From a virus, in the IMG/VR virus record IMGVR_UViG_3300033148_006102, positions 124,001 to 188,000 of that record: 64,000 bases of DNA; one strand, written 5' to 3'. Position numbers and translations under genes: made by a program. Below, in pieces: positions 25,682-34,772 of the stretch (position 1 is the first letter of the stretch; every line of letters begins with the position of its first letter). Below the pieces are notes generated by a model that did not search any database, was not told the origin of the DNA, and saw only the letters and a program-made list of their open reading frames with translations.

Positions 25682-27405
25682 TCGTCATCAAAGAACGTGC
25701 TCAAGGCCATGTTATGCGCGTAAGCGCCTTTACCTTCGACCTCTTTCAGCTTTTCAGTCAGTTCCGAACGAAGCGCTGTATCGCCGTCGTCGATCACTTC
25801 CTTTAGCTGAGACATCATATCATCGCTGTCCGCGTGTAACCTGTTGAGCTCGTCTTGGAGGATCTCAGGTAACTGTTCGACGCCTGCGTCACCGATCAAT
25901 TCCTTACGGACAGTGGCCGGCAACTTCAACTCGTCATCCAGTTTGCGGATCTGATCAGCCATTTTCTTGAAAGTACGGCTTTGTTTGTCGTCTGGGACAT
26001 CTTCGCCGCCTATGGCTTCACTCGGCTTTACTCGACCGTCATCACTTTTCTTGGCCTTGGCCTTGGATTTGGTCTTGGTCTTTTTGGCAACAGGCTTCTT
26101 CGGTTCGTCGTTCTGGGATTCTTCTATAGTCCCAGCTTTCGGATCCTTCGGATGTGTGATCAGGTTCTTACGATCGCCGAAGTACGCCTCCCACAGTGGA
26201 GAGAAGTCAACAGCTAATTCGTCCAGATCTTTTTGTGCACACTTTGCGAACTTGGCCGCGACCTTCTTATCCTGTGCGCAGATCATGCCTCCGCCCTTGA
26301 TCTTGAAGACCTTGACGCCCAAGGCTTGCTTCTCAGCTTCCTGTGCGTTCAGATCGTCAATTACGAGGACCTTGACCTGATGCCCCTTCTCAAACGCGTC
26401 GATGCCAAGCTTGAGGCTCGTGATCTTGGCGTCGCCTGGCGTACCGACACTGTAGGCGCTACCGTAGCGATAAAGCAGGTTTTCAAGACACGACTGTTTG
26501 TCATGCCACTGCTGTAGTACGACGCCGGTCTTCACGATAGAGTTAAAGAGATCGGCTGCAGTCTTGTTCAGCTTGAACTTGAAATCGACTTCGAGCTCGT
26601 CTTCGTCGGTACCCTTCTTGCTGTCCTTTTCCGCCTTGCCTTTTTGCTCATTACGCAATTCGTCGATTATTTGATCATAGGCGAGTGGTTTGGTGTTCTC
26701 CGGATTCAGATGCGGTAGCAGCTTATCAGTGAACTCGGTACCATTCATGATGCCGTCTTGCTGTGTCTGTGTCTTCAAAAGGCGCACAGCGGAGAGAAGA
26801 CGATTGACAGCAGCGCCGGACAATAACGACAAGTCAACTTTGGATTCGATGAGCGTGCTTACACATCCCACGTAAAGCTTGAATACGCGGATTTTGTAAT
26901 TGAGCTCATTGATGACCATGTTTTCAGTCCATGGCTCTTCCTGGCCGGCGGAATAGTGCGCAATATGGTCCGGCATGGTGCGGGAGAGCTGAAAGGCACG
27001 AATCATGGTTTCCAAGCTGACGCTGTCGCGTTGCTTGAGCAAGGTTTCACTGCGCTGACGTAACCGAGCGGGAGTCAGATTCAGTCGGGTACCCTGGAAA
27101 GGCTCTTTATCACCAAAGAGTTTGAGCAGGTCGATTTCGTGCTCAGGTATGACGGTTGCCGCAGCCTTAATAGCTTTGGAACCTGCTTTGCTTTTGTACT
27201 GTTTCTTGCCCGTTTTGATGTCGATGATGTTACTGGGCTGACCATTGTCGGAAGCTTTGGTGCGCTTGACAACTTTCTTGCTTGTTTTCTTACTGGCCTT
27301 TTTACCAGTTTTCTTCGACGTCTTCTTTGCTGTTTTCTTAGCTGTTTTCTTCGACGTCTTCCTCTTCGACGTTTTCTTCGACGTCTTCTTCACGGTACGT
27401 GCCAT
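25678..27405 (-). CDS. Large protein with histone H1-like lysine-rich tail, unknown function
   Basis: 575 residues from ATG 27405 (GGAG upstream). Residues 5-50 are tandem KKTS/KKTA units much like bacterial H1-like or eukaryotic H1 tails. A helical core and an acidic/Lys linker (KPVAKKTKTKSKAKAKK, about 445-465) follow, ending in an acidic helical domain. Probably binds DNA electrostatically. It is the last gene of the recombination cluster. I recognise no enzymatic motif. Confidence 0.85.
   Translation of the reverse strand: MARTVKKTSKKTSKRKTSKKTAKKTAKKTSKKTGKKASKKTSKKVVKRTKASDNGQPSNIIDIKTGKKQYKSKAGSKAIKAAATVIPEHEIDLLKLFGDKEPFQGTRLNLTPARLRQRSETLLKQRDSVSLETMIRAFQLSRTMPDHIAHYSAGQEEPWTENMVINELNYKIRVFKLYVGCVSTLIESKVDLSLLSGAAVNRLLSAVRLLKTQTQQDGIMNGTEFTDKLLPHLNPENTKPLAYDQIIDELRNEQKGKAEKDSKKGTDEDELEVDFKFKLNKTAADLFNSIVKTGVVLQQWHDKQSCLENLLYRYGSAYSVGTPGDAKITSLKLGIDAFEKGHQVKVLVIDDLNAQEAEKQALGVKVFKIKGGGMICAQDKKVAAKFAKCAQKDLDELAVDFSPLWEAYFGDRKNLITHPKDPKAGTIEESQNDEPKKPVAKKTKTKSKAKAKKSDDGRVKPSEAIGGEDVPDDKQSRTFKKMADQIRKLDDELKLPATVRKELIGDAGVEQLPEILQDELNRLHADSDDMMSQLKEVIDDGDTALRSELTEKLKEVEGKGAYAHNMALSTFFDDD
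26113..26135 (-). promoter_or_regulatory. Dispersed 23-bp palindromic element, copy C
   Basis: On the minus strand: CTGGGACTATA, centre G, AAGAATCCCAG. The outer six bases at each end are perfect complements. It lies inside the H1-like gene, same direction as transcription. The most diverged of the seven copies. Confidence 0.4.
27258..27396 (-). repeat. Tandem repeats encoding the KKTS/KKTA tail
   Basis: Units related to AAGAAGACGTCGAAG and AAGAAAACAGC recur in frame, giving the lysine-rich N-terminal tail. Such repeats are prone to length change. Confidence 0.6.
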
Positions 27406-27408
27406 CAA

Positions 27409-28314
27409 TTACTCCTTTTCCACACGTTTGACGCGAGACTTGTTGATGGAAAAACATTGGTCGACATGGATGCACGTTTTCGCGAGCATCGATGTTTGAC
27501 TAGTACAAGCCTTCGATAACGGCTTGATCGAATTATTCTTGGCCGCAGTTTCCACAGCTGCCAAGCTTTGATATACCCAAGTCCATACATTGGGATCATA
27601 CGGAACTAGGAATCCGCCGCCAGCGATTTTTGCTTGTTCTGGGTCGGCATAACACACGATAGCCTGCTTAATTCCGAGCAAGTGCATGTAGATGTTTACT
27701 TGAATGTAGTGAGGTCGAGCGACGTTGCGGATGCTTTCGAAGTTGAAGTTTCCCTTGCTCTTAACTTCAATTACGTACCACTCACCTTGATAGAAGAATA
27801 CACCGTCGACAGAGCCGACAAGGATACCAGTGATATCTGGGAACGAGTAGTGAACCTTGAGTTCGATATACTCGTAATGCTTGTTACCGCATACGCATTT
27901 GCCTGGAAAGGCGCTGAAGCGGTAAATACGGTTGCAGTGTTTGCAGCGCCAATCTCCGAAAAAAGCTCCAGAATAGCCCAGCCATTTTTGGATCATGGCA
28001 TGGACCGTGTGACCACGATCGAAGAGACGCTGCGCTGCAGCCGGTACAGGCACAGGCATTTTACGTATGCCCTTTTTGATAGCCTGCAGGTCGTAGAAGC
28101 GACGCATAGGACACCAGTACGCCATTTCTGTGACGTGCAGCTCACTGTGATCCCCGCGGTCAGAGCCTACCTCTCGGTTACGTGTTTGGATGCATTTGTT
28201 AAGGACTTTATTCATGTCAAACGGCAAGGTGCGTCGTTTGACATCAGGGAGTCCACGATCCAGTGACACGTTTTTGAGGGCGCCTACCGCGTCGGCTACT
28301 GTCAGTATGCTCAT
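27409..28314 (-). CDS. RecB/Cas4-like PD-(D/E)XK nuclease
   Basis: 301 residues. The nuclease core is GILVGSVDGVFFYQGEWYVIEVKSK (Asp and E-x-K of the PD-(D/E)XK site, about 165-190) followed by the helix HYIQVNIYMHLLG. An upstream insert CKHCNR...CVCG may bind zinc. Members of this family process DNA ends in replication and recombination. It stands beside a RecA-like gene and a second nuclease candidate, which supports a role in phage recombination. Confidence 0.82.
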   Translation of the reverse strand: MSILTVADAVGALKNVSLDRGLPDVKRRTLPFDMNKVLNKCIQTRNREVGSDRGDHSELHVTEMAYWCPMRRFYDLQAIKKGIRKMPVPVPAAAQRLFDRGHTVHAMIQKWLGYSGAFFGDWRCKHCNRIYRFSAFPGKCVCGNKHYEYIELKVHYSFPDITGILVGSVDGVFFYQGEWYVIEVKSKGNFNFESIRNVARPHYIQVNIYMHLLGIKQAIVCYADPEQAKIAGGGFLVPYDPNVWTWVYQSLAAVETAAKNNSIKPLSKACTSQTSMLAKTCIHVDQCFSINKSRVKRVEKE

Positions 28315-28315
28315 G

Positions 28316-28813
28316 TTAAATCCATCCAGCAGCTTCCATGAGGCGAAGTAGTGTGCGTTCCGGCAGAACGAAGAACGTGTTGTCCTTCAGCACGGTAGCC
28401 GGAATGTTGTACTTCAACGCAAAGATCATGTCTGCTGACTGGTGCGTTTGGAAGGCCTGGTTTTGGGCCTTGTGTAACTTTTGAATGCTCAGCGAGAAAC
28501 TGAGCGTCTTGTTTTCAATAAGTTTGGTTTCAACCAATATGTTATCTAGTAACTTTCCGTCGCCCTTCGCCACGCCGGCGCCGCTTCCAGGTATGGATGC
28601 AGCATGTAGAAGATCGTTGATTTGATCTTCTGTTTTACGGCTACGTTTCAATCGACGTTTACGCTCTGCTTTGGTGGTTTTGGCTGCTGTTTCTTGCGCA
28701 GCACGGCGTCGGCGGTTAAACCGCTCAGCCGAGCCTGGCTTGATGCTATCCAAGACCTGATCAAAGAGGCTTTCGTCGTTCGAGCTCGGCGGATTTGAGG
28801 ACGACGACACCAT
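28316..28813 (-). CDS. Putative PD-(D/E)XK endonuclease (resolvase-like)
   Basis: 165 residues. Basic N-terminal half (KAERKRRLKRSRKT), then a possible nuclease core: DNILVETKLIENKTLSFSLS, IQKLHKAQNQA, DMIFALKYN. The E-T-K motif followed by a Ser-rich strand and a Gln-containing helix resembles small Holliday-junction resolvase or nuclease folds; this is a pattern match, not proof. The start overlaps the RecA-like gene by 53 bases. Confidence 0.72.
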   Translation of the reverse strand: MVSSSSNPPSSNDESLFDQVLDSIKPGSAERFNRRRRAAQETAAKTTKAERKRRLKRSRKTEDQINDLLHAASIPGSGAGVAKGDGKLLDNILVETKLIENKTLSFSLSIQKLHKAQNQAFQTHQSADMIFALKYNIPATVLKDNTFFVLPERTLLRLMEAAGWI

Positions 28814-30131
28814 CGGTCCTTTCGTGTTCGATGTTCAGTTTGTAGAACGGGTTATAGTCAAAACGATCTGCGATGTGATAATCCAGTGCAGTCGTACTGA
28901 GTTTCATAGGGAAGATTATCGCACGCATGGCAAGCTGCAGGTCCTGACCGTGCAGCGCGTCTTTGACCGCTCCCTTATTCGGGAATGTACGGCCGAAGAA
29001 CGTGTAGTTCTTACCCTTGGATACTATGAGTTCAAGTGCGTTGGCGATGTTGTAGAGTATTTCGTTCTCATTGCACTCGCCAGGTGCATACCCTGCATAG
29101 TTATCGAGATACAGGCGCCAACTAGCCTTGCCACCTGCAGCACCGAAAGTATTACGACGGACATTGACATCGATTACTTTGCGGACATTGTGCTCGACAT
29201 CTTTCTTTTCTATGCCGTCGTTTACCTTGCCGGACATGAAACGCACGTCAGTACATATCACATGCGTTAGGTTTTTTCCACCAGTGGTTGTAGCAGGATC
29301 TTTCCTTGTTGACCCGACCAGCATGCGCAGCTGGTTGGTGTATAAGGTGGTCACGTGCATAGGCACAGAGCCGTATAGATCAACTAGATCGGGGTCGACT
29401 TCGGTAACCATGTTGAAGCCGTGCTTATGATTTGCGGCCAGAATAAAGGCGTTCAGCTTTTGCACGCCTACAGCGTGACGCGCTTGTTGACCCGAATCAG
29501 TAAGCGTGACTTCTGACTGTAGCTGTGCGACAGGGTCTACAGCAATGCAGTCGATGTACCCATTTGAAATAAAATTGTGTAGCGGACTACCGACTTGTTC
29601 AAAAGAGAAGGCTTCGCCGCGACGGAAGCATTCAGGATCCAGAATGACACCGTTACGCTCCGCCCAAGCAGAATCGTATCGACCCTCTGGTGAGAGCAAG
29701 ATAACGCGCCTACGGATGTTGGCACCGCATTTACAGGTGGTCTGCACTTCACCAGTCTCGAAATCACGGAATTCGATGATTGGGGTATAGCAACGGCGGC
29801 AGGTTCGTTGAATGGAACCAATCGTCGCGTAAAGTGTGCTTGTTTTGCCACCTTCTGCGATTCCCCAGTACTGGGTGAAATGACCATCGAGAATGCCGCC
29901 ACCAAGGGCGATATCAAAGCGAATGCGCCAGGTAGGAATGCGTGGTACAAAGATGCGGTTGTATTTTTCTTCGTCTTTGCTGATCCACGAATGCCCGTCG
30001 GCCTCCTTAGTGAAGGCTTTGGTGCGTGCCGCGTTTTGAGCCGTTAGATCTTTTTTGGCAGCATTGGTAGTCTGGGCAGGCCTACGCTTGATCGTGCGGC
30101 TAGCTTTCTTGCTCGATTTCTTTTTAGCCAT
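28761..30131 (-). CDS. RecA-like recombinase
   Basis: 456 residues. After a basic 40-residue tail comes FDIALGGGILDGHFTQYWGI, Walker A GIAEGGKTS (90-98), a catalytic-Glu segment LLSPEGRYDSAW, Walker B CIAVDPVAQLQSE (about 195-207), and the RecA signature TNQLRMLVGSTRKDPATTTGGK (L2/DNA-binding region). An insert with Cys111/114 and 133/135 looks like a zinc ribbon absent from cellular RecA. It should form filaments on ssDNA and exchange strands, as UvsX does in T4. Confidence 0.9.
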   Translation of the reverse strand: MAKKKSSKKASRTIKRRPAQTTNAAKKDLTAQNAARTKAFTKEADGHSWISKDEEKYNRIFVPRIPTWRIRFDIALGGGILDGHFTQYWGIAEGGKTSTLYATIGSIQRTCRRCYTPIIEFRDFETGEVQTTCKCGANIRRRVILLSPEGRYDSAWAERNGVILDPECFRRGEAFSFEQVGSPLHNFISNGYIDCIAVDPVAQLQSEVTLTDSGQQARHAVGVQKLNAFILAANHKHGFNMVTEVDPDLVDLYGSVPMHVTTLYTNQLRMLVGSTRKDPATTTGGKNLTHVICTDVRFMSGKVNDGIEKKDVEHNVRKVIDVNVRRNTFGAAGGKASWRLYLDNYAGYAPGECNENEILYNIANALELIVSKGKNYTFFGRTFPNKGAVKDALHGQDLQLAMRAIIFPMKLSTTALDYHIADRFDYNPFYKLNIEHERTDGVVVLKSAELERRKPL

Positions 30132-30690
30132 TGAACAGTTCTTCCGGAGTCACACCTGTGTCTACGCCAAATTCTTTTGCGACGATCAGTTGTGCACTCA
30201 ATAGGTGGTTAGCAAGGATGCTGTTTGCGTGTTCATGTAAACGCAATGCATCGTCAATTGTCGCGTCTTCGACATCAAATGTCAGATATAGCGCAATATA
30301 GAGAGAACCATACTTTGGCTGAATTGTAGGCAGCTTGAGACCTAGTTCAGCTGATACCTTTCGTAATGCGTGTTTTGGTAAATCTGCTGGCGCAGGCGTC
30401 TCTATACGTGGTTCCGGTTGTGATGTGGCCGGTTTTGGCTGCTTGGGAGCATCCACTACTTCGACTTTATCTACGGTGACACGGCTGGAGACCTTCTTCT
30501 TTTTGCGCATTGGCGCCTTTGTCTTGATCTTTTTCTTCGTCGCGTGCGAAGGGCCTTTCTTTTTCTTCATCAGCGTTTCTTTCTCCGAGACCGTAAGCGG
30601 TCGCGTGTGTTCGTGAATAACGTCAGGACGCTGTTCGTGCTCCTGACGAGTAATTCGATACAAGATCGTGCCGGACTTGACTACGCACAT
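30124..30690 (-). CDS. Lys-rich hypothetical protein between helicase and recombinase
   Basis: 188 residues from ATG 30690, which overlaps the upstream stop by 10 bases; a longer frame to 30780 would overlap it by 100. A basic linker (KKKKGPSHATKKKIK, MRKKKKVSSRVTVDKV, about 42-75) separates a short N terminus from a helical C-terminal domain. Overlaps the RecA-like start. Might be a recombination accessory protein; no motif recognised. Confidence 0.75.
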   Translation of the reverse strand: MCVVKSGTILYRITRQEHEQRPDVIHEHTRPLTVSEKETLMKKKKGPSHATKKKIKTKAPMRKKKKVSSRVTVDKVEVVDAPKQPKPATSQPEPRIETPAPADLPKHALRKVSAELGLKLPTIQPKYGSLYIALYLTFDVEDATIDDALRLHEHANSILANHLLSAQLIVAKEFGVDTGVTPEELFNG

Positions 30691-32138
30691 AGCTTGAGTC
30701 CAGTCTTGTCTACTATGCGCGCACCGATCTGTCGGTACTTGCGTATACGAGCTCGAGCGCGCGTAACCAGTGCTGGACAATTCACGTCGACGATGTCCAG
30801 TACAATGGGATCTAGTTTTCCGGGTAAACTACGTTGAATCCGTCCTATTGGTTGCCGGGGATCCGTGTCCGGAAGAAGCTGAATCATACAATCAAGATGG
30901 GTGATGTTAAGCCCCCTTTTGTTTTTACCAATGGTGCCGAGGACAAGCTGCGCATCACGGCCGGCAGTCTTCAGTTCAGCGGCACTGGACTTGCCATGTC
31001 GAAGAGCTGTGATCACGTCGTAACCGCGTTCGTCCCACATTTCCTTCAACATTTCGATGTGATCTGACCAGTGGGATAGAGCGAGTACCTTCCGTCCTTC
31101 TGAAATAGCCCACTCAATTTTGCGCAGTAGAAACAGATTGCGCTCGTCCATTTGTTGGATGAACTGTGTGAGCCGCTTTGAATCAACTGAAATGTCCCAG
31201 TTACCCGCTTCGTCGCGTTCCATGATGAAGTCGCGTTCTTCGTCTGTGAGCGTGTATGGGAGCATATAGATGGTCGGTCGCATATTATCTGTCGGCATTG
31301 AAACGAAGTTGTCGCCAATGATGCCGTAGATGAGCTCTTCCAGACCATCATTTCGATCGACTGTGGCCGTGAGTCCGAGCGCCTTGGTCCAGCGCACGCC
31401 CATGATAGCCTCTGAGAATTTGTCAGCCGCGTACACATCCACTTCATCGAAGATCGCCAGATCTGTTTTGATGACTGGTCCTTCGGGCGCCGTATTACGC
31501 ATGAGCGTCTGCACGGTGGTGACGAGGACATCCCACTTATGTGGGTTGCGACTGTATGTATGGAATGAGCGCGTTACCTTCAGTTTGGGAAGGAAGCGCT
31601 TTATTTCTTCCGGCCATTGCTTGGTGAGGTCAGAGGTGTTGACCACAACCAGCGTAGTTCGCGGCCGTAGTTGGGATATCATCCAGATACCACCGACGGT
31701 TTTGCCACTACCACAAGGCGCAGAACCTACAACGTAGCCATCTTTCAACATAGGTGGCAACAGCGTATCCTGCCATCCAAGTTGATGCTTACGCAATGGT
31801 AGCGCCAGTTCGAAATCCTTTTCCGGCCGTTCTGATTCTGAAAACGGCGCGAAGAGTATGCGTTCTTTGGCTTCAGGCTTGAGATGGTTGTTTGCCCAAT
31901 CTCGTGCCCAGCGCGGAACAATCAAACCGGTTTTGGTGATTGCGTATGCGTAGATTCGATGATCTACTTTGACTCGTCGATTCTTTTTAGCATCCCATTT
32001 ATGTTCGATGGGCGCCCGTCGGTGAAACCTGGAGATAAACACTAGCCGTCGCTTCGTCTCTTCAATGGCGTCTTCAGATTTGAAGGCGTCGTATGGGACG
32101 GCGACAGGGCCATTTACGATAATTGGTAATTTGCTCAT
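30681..32138 (-). CDS. SF2 DNA helicase, UvsW-like
   Basis: 485 residues. Motif I APCGSGKT (140-147), motif II DEVD (231-234), motif III GLTAT, and motif VI QPIGRIQR near residue 440. The compact two-RecA-domain layout and neighbours (polymerase, recombinase) fit a UvsW-type branch-migration helicase used in recombination-dependent replication. Start overlaps the polymerase stop (ATGA). Confidence 0.88.
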   Translation of the reverse strand: MSKLPIIVNGPVAVPYDAFKSEDAIEETKRRLVFISRFHRRAPIEHKWDAKKNRRVKVDHRIYAYAITKTGLIVPRWARDWANNHLKPEAKERILFAPFSESERPEKDFELALPLRKHQLGWQDTLLPPMLKDGYVVGSAPCGSGKTVGGIWMISQLRPRTTLVVVNTSDLTKQWPEEIKRFLPKLKVTRSFHTYSRNPHKWDVLVTTVQTLMRNTAPEGPVIKTDLAIFDEVDVYAADKFSEAIMGVRWTKALGLTATVDRNDGLEELIYGIIGDNFVSMPTDNMRPTIYMLPYTLTDEERDFIMERDEAGNWDISVDSKRLTQFIQQMDERNLFLLRKIEWAISEGRKVLALSHWSDHIEMLKEMWDERGYDVITALRHGKSSAAELKTAGRDAQLVLGTIGKNKRGLNITHLDCMIQLLPDTDPRQPIGRIQRSLPGKLDPIVLDIVDVNCPALVTRARARIRKYRQIGARIVDKTGLKLCA

Positions 32139-34759
32139 GCGCGTAACTCAGCGAATATCTGCTTTCCGTATTCGGTCAATCCGCCAGGCGTACCACCATC
32201 CGGTGACTCCCATGTAAAGAAGGATTCACCAGTGAATGGCATACGCTTAGCGACCCACTCTTTCCACTCAGGTGTCCACTCAATGTCATCAATGTTTTTG
32301 TCTTTTGAAATTCCCCAGCAGTTACCGTATTTGACGCCAGCTTCGACTGGAAGCGGCAAGTCCCAGAAAGGATATTCCATGAAAGCTTTAACGAGATATG
32401 CAAGTTCTGGTGCGAGTTCCTCATCACATTCGATAACGATTTCGTCGTGAATCTGCATCAGAATTTCTGCGCGGCCGCGGTATCGTTCGTGTTGCAGAAT
32501 GTAATGATCAAAGAAGAAGATCATGACTTTCAGCAGGTCTGCTCCGCTACCTTGTACGTATGTGTTTACGAGATTGCCTGGTGATACCTGCGATTGCTTG
32601 TCCCAAAAGCGTATGCGTCCGGAAAGTGGTAATTCGTATATGCGGCAGCCTTGTTTCCACATGGCGTGCAGACCGTAGCCGTAGTCTTTGATTTCGCCAT
32701 ATGCTTCGTTGAATCGTTTGTGTACTTCTTTTGCGACTTTTTCGTCAACACCTGTTGAGATCCGGAATCGTTCGGCGCCACCCATGTAAACCATCAGGAA
32801 GTTCGCAGACTTAGCGATTTTGTCCCGGTCCATGTCAATTTCTGTGGCCGTACGAGTATGCAGGTCTGCTGTGTAACGACGTAGTCCATTGGGCAGGGTC
32901 TCGTATTTATTGTATTCGTCGATCATGGCTTTTACGCCGCAGATGGATGCGACAAGGCGAAGCTCGATCTGGCTGTAGTCAGCGACGACCATTGCTTTGC
33001 CACGGCGGGCGACGAATCCATGTCGCATACGTTTGCCGATTTTGGACCGACTAGGAATGTTCTGCAGGTTTGGGTTCTTGGAGCTCATGCGGCCGGTATC
33101 AGTACCGGTCGTATTGATAACTCCGTGCAGGATGTTGCCCTTTTTGCCACCCAATTTAACAGCGAATGTGGTGAAGAGCAGCTTCTTGGATCTGTAATCT
33201 TTGATTTTATCAATAATCGGGTGGTCCACGAAGCGGAGCACATCCTTACCTGTCTTGTACTGTGGGACGTGCACAGGCTTTTCAGGTTCTTGTGGCTTTT
33301 CGGGTTTAACTGGTGGCTTTGGTGGCTCCGTGTAGTCGATCTGTCGGTCATTACTGTCTGCGCCTACGCCAGTAGCTGATGTGATGGCACCCTCGTCGTT
33401 TTCAGCCATGACGGCTTCATACTCTTCGAGCGCCTCTTTGTACTGTGCGTATTCTTCCGCGTAGGCAGTTAACGCACCTTCGTATTCTTTCAGTAGCACT
33501 GGGTATATTTCGAGATCCTGTTCGTATTTGGTCTCTAGCTTTTCTTTGCGTGTCTTGGACGGTTCGGTCTCTTCAAGTTCACCTGTATTTGGCTTCAAAC
33601 GCAGGTGAATGAAGAGCATGTCTGATACGTCTGCTGGACTGTTCAGAGAGAAGTAGGTGCCTTCCAGATACGGACATCGTTTCCACAAGATCTCGTGAAT
33701 TTCGTTGTACAGAGTTTCAATGGTCGGAGCGATATCGTTTTCGGCGATATCTTGGAATATGCTGCGATCTAGTTTGATACCGCGAATATGTGCCCACACA
33801 AAAATTTCACGAATACGGCGTTCGATGACAGCCCAGTTGGCGAGCGAGCCACGATATTCTTGCTCGTCAACTATTCTGTTTCTGAGTTTGTTGTAGAGCC
33901 TGTATGTGTACTTCGCGTCGTCTTTGGCATAGCTGATGCATTCATCCTCCCACAAGGCATGCCGCTTGCGTACTTCCTCACGCCAGGCTTGCAGCTGAAG
34001 GCGAATATACTCCCAGAAAGTATCCACATCTACGTGGTAGTCACGGTAGGCCGCGTTCAGTTCTTTCTTTTTGGCAGCACGTGCTTTTTTGCGGGCGAGA
34101 TACTCTTTTTTATCCAGTTCGCCGCTTTCCATGCGTGCCTTTTCGCCGGCCTCCTCTTCGTTCCATTTGGCTTTCTGTACGTTGTTGCGCTCACGCATAC
34201 GGCGACGGCGCTCATTGTCAATTTTGTTGTAGTATGTCTTGAGTTTTTTGGGATCCTGCCAAGTGGCTGCACGTTTACGCAGATCCATGATGCGCATAAT
34301 ATGCGGGTGCTCAATATACGTTTCCTTGTAGGAACGCATCTTCACACCCAGATCCTTTTTGACACGTTCTTTCAGGCCGTGAACGGCACCGCCGCGTACA
34401 GCCGACCCGGCTCCACGATTGTCGTCTAACCAGCTGAGTACCATGCCGTCGCATACTATGACACGCCATTTCTGGAACGGGAGAACCGTTCGGTGAAGCA
34501 GCGTACAGTCATAGTATGCGTTCCACATGATGCAACGAATGTCGCGCATCTTCAGAAGATCTACCACCAACAGTAGATTCTCCTGTGTTGGTAATACGGC
34601 GATAGTACGACGGCCGGTGTGCATGGTTATCAGCTCAAGTTCAGCGGTCCATGCATTCTTGCTGGATGCCTCTGTATCGAGTGAGAACACACCATTCTTG
34701 ACGACTTCGGAAACGAAGCCTTGTATGTCATATGCGCTAGCGGTGCTCGAATAGGCCAT
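32135..34759 (-). CDS. Family A DNA polymerase with 3'-5' exonuclease
   Basis: 874 residues. Exo I FSLDTEAS (Asp28, Glu30), Exo II NAYYD (80-84) and Exo III YAKDDAKYTY are intact. Polymerase motifs: A ADYSQIELR (Asp594), B KSANFLMVYMGG (Lys650, Phe654, Tyr658; Met replaces the usual Gly after Tyr), C MQIHDEIV (His771, Asp772). No 5'-nuclease domain. Two unusual inserts: a Lys/Glu/Arg coiled-coil segment between Exo II and Exo III (about 165-250) and a Pro/Glu-rich stretch before the thumb. Likely the replicative polymerase. Confidence 0.95.
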   Translation of the reverse strand: MAYSSTASAYDIQGFVSEVVKNGVFSLDTEASSKNAWTAELELITMHTGRRTIAVLPTQENLLLVVDLLKMRDIRCIMWNAYYDCTLLHRTVLPFQKWRVIVCDGMVLSWLDDNRGAGSAVRGGAVHGLKERVKKDLGVKMRSYKETYIEHPHIMRIMDLRKRAATWQDPKKLKTYYNKIDNERRRRMRERNNVQKAKWNEEEAGEKARMESGELDKKEYLARKKARAAKKKELNAAYRDYHVDVDTFWEYIRLQLQAWREEVRKRHALWEDECISYAKDDAKYTYRLYNKLRNRIVDEQEYRGSLANWAVIERRIREIFVWAHIRGIKLDRSIFQDIAENDIAPTIETLYNEIHEILWKRCPYLEGTYFSLNSPADVSDMLFIHLRLKPNTGELEETEPSKTRKEKLETKYEQDLEIYPVLLKEYEGALTAYAEEYAQYKEALEEYEAVMAENDEGAITSATGVGADSNDRQIDYTEPPKPPVKPEKPQEPEKPVHVPQYKTGKDVLRFVDHPIIDKIKDYRSKKLLFTTFAVKLGGKKGNILHGVINTTGTDTGRMSSKNPNLQNIPSRSKIGKRMRHGFVARRGKAMVVADYSQIELRLVASICGVKAMIDEYNKYETLPNGLRRYTADLHTRTATEIDMDRDKIAKSANFLMVYMGGAERFRISTGVDEKVAKEVHKRFNEAYGEIKDYGYGLHAMWKQGCRIYELPLSGRIRFWDKQSQVSPGNLVNTYVQGSGADLLKVMIFFFDHYILQHERYRGRAEILMQIHDEIVIECDEELAPELAYLVKAFMEYPFWDLPLPVEAGVKYGNCWGISKDKNIDDIEWTPEWKEWVAKRMPFTGESFFTWESPDGGTPGGLTEYGKQIFAELRA

Positions 34760-34772
34760 GATAAGCGATCAA

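Noticed and set aside
33788-34429. 213-codon plus-strand frame opposite the polymerase exonuclease region
   Set aside because: Antisense of Lys/Glu-rich codons gives a Phe/Leu-rich pseudo-membrane protein; not credible as a gene.
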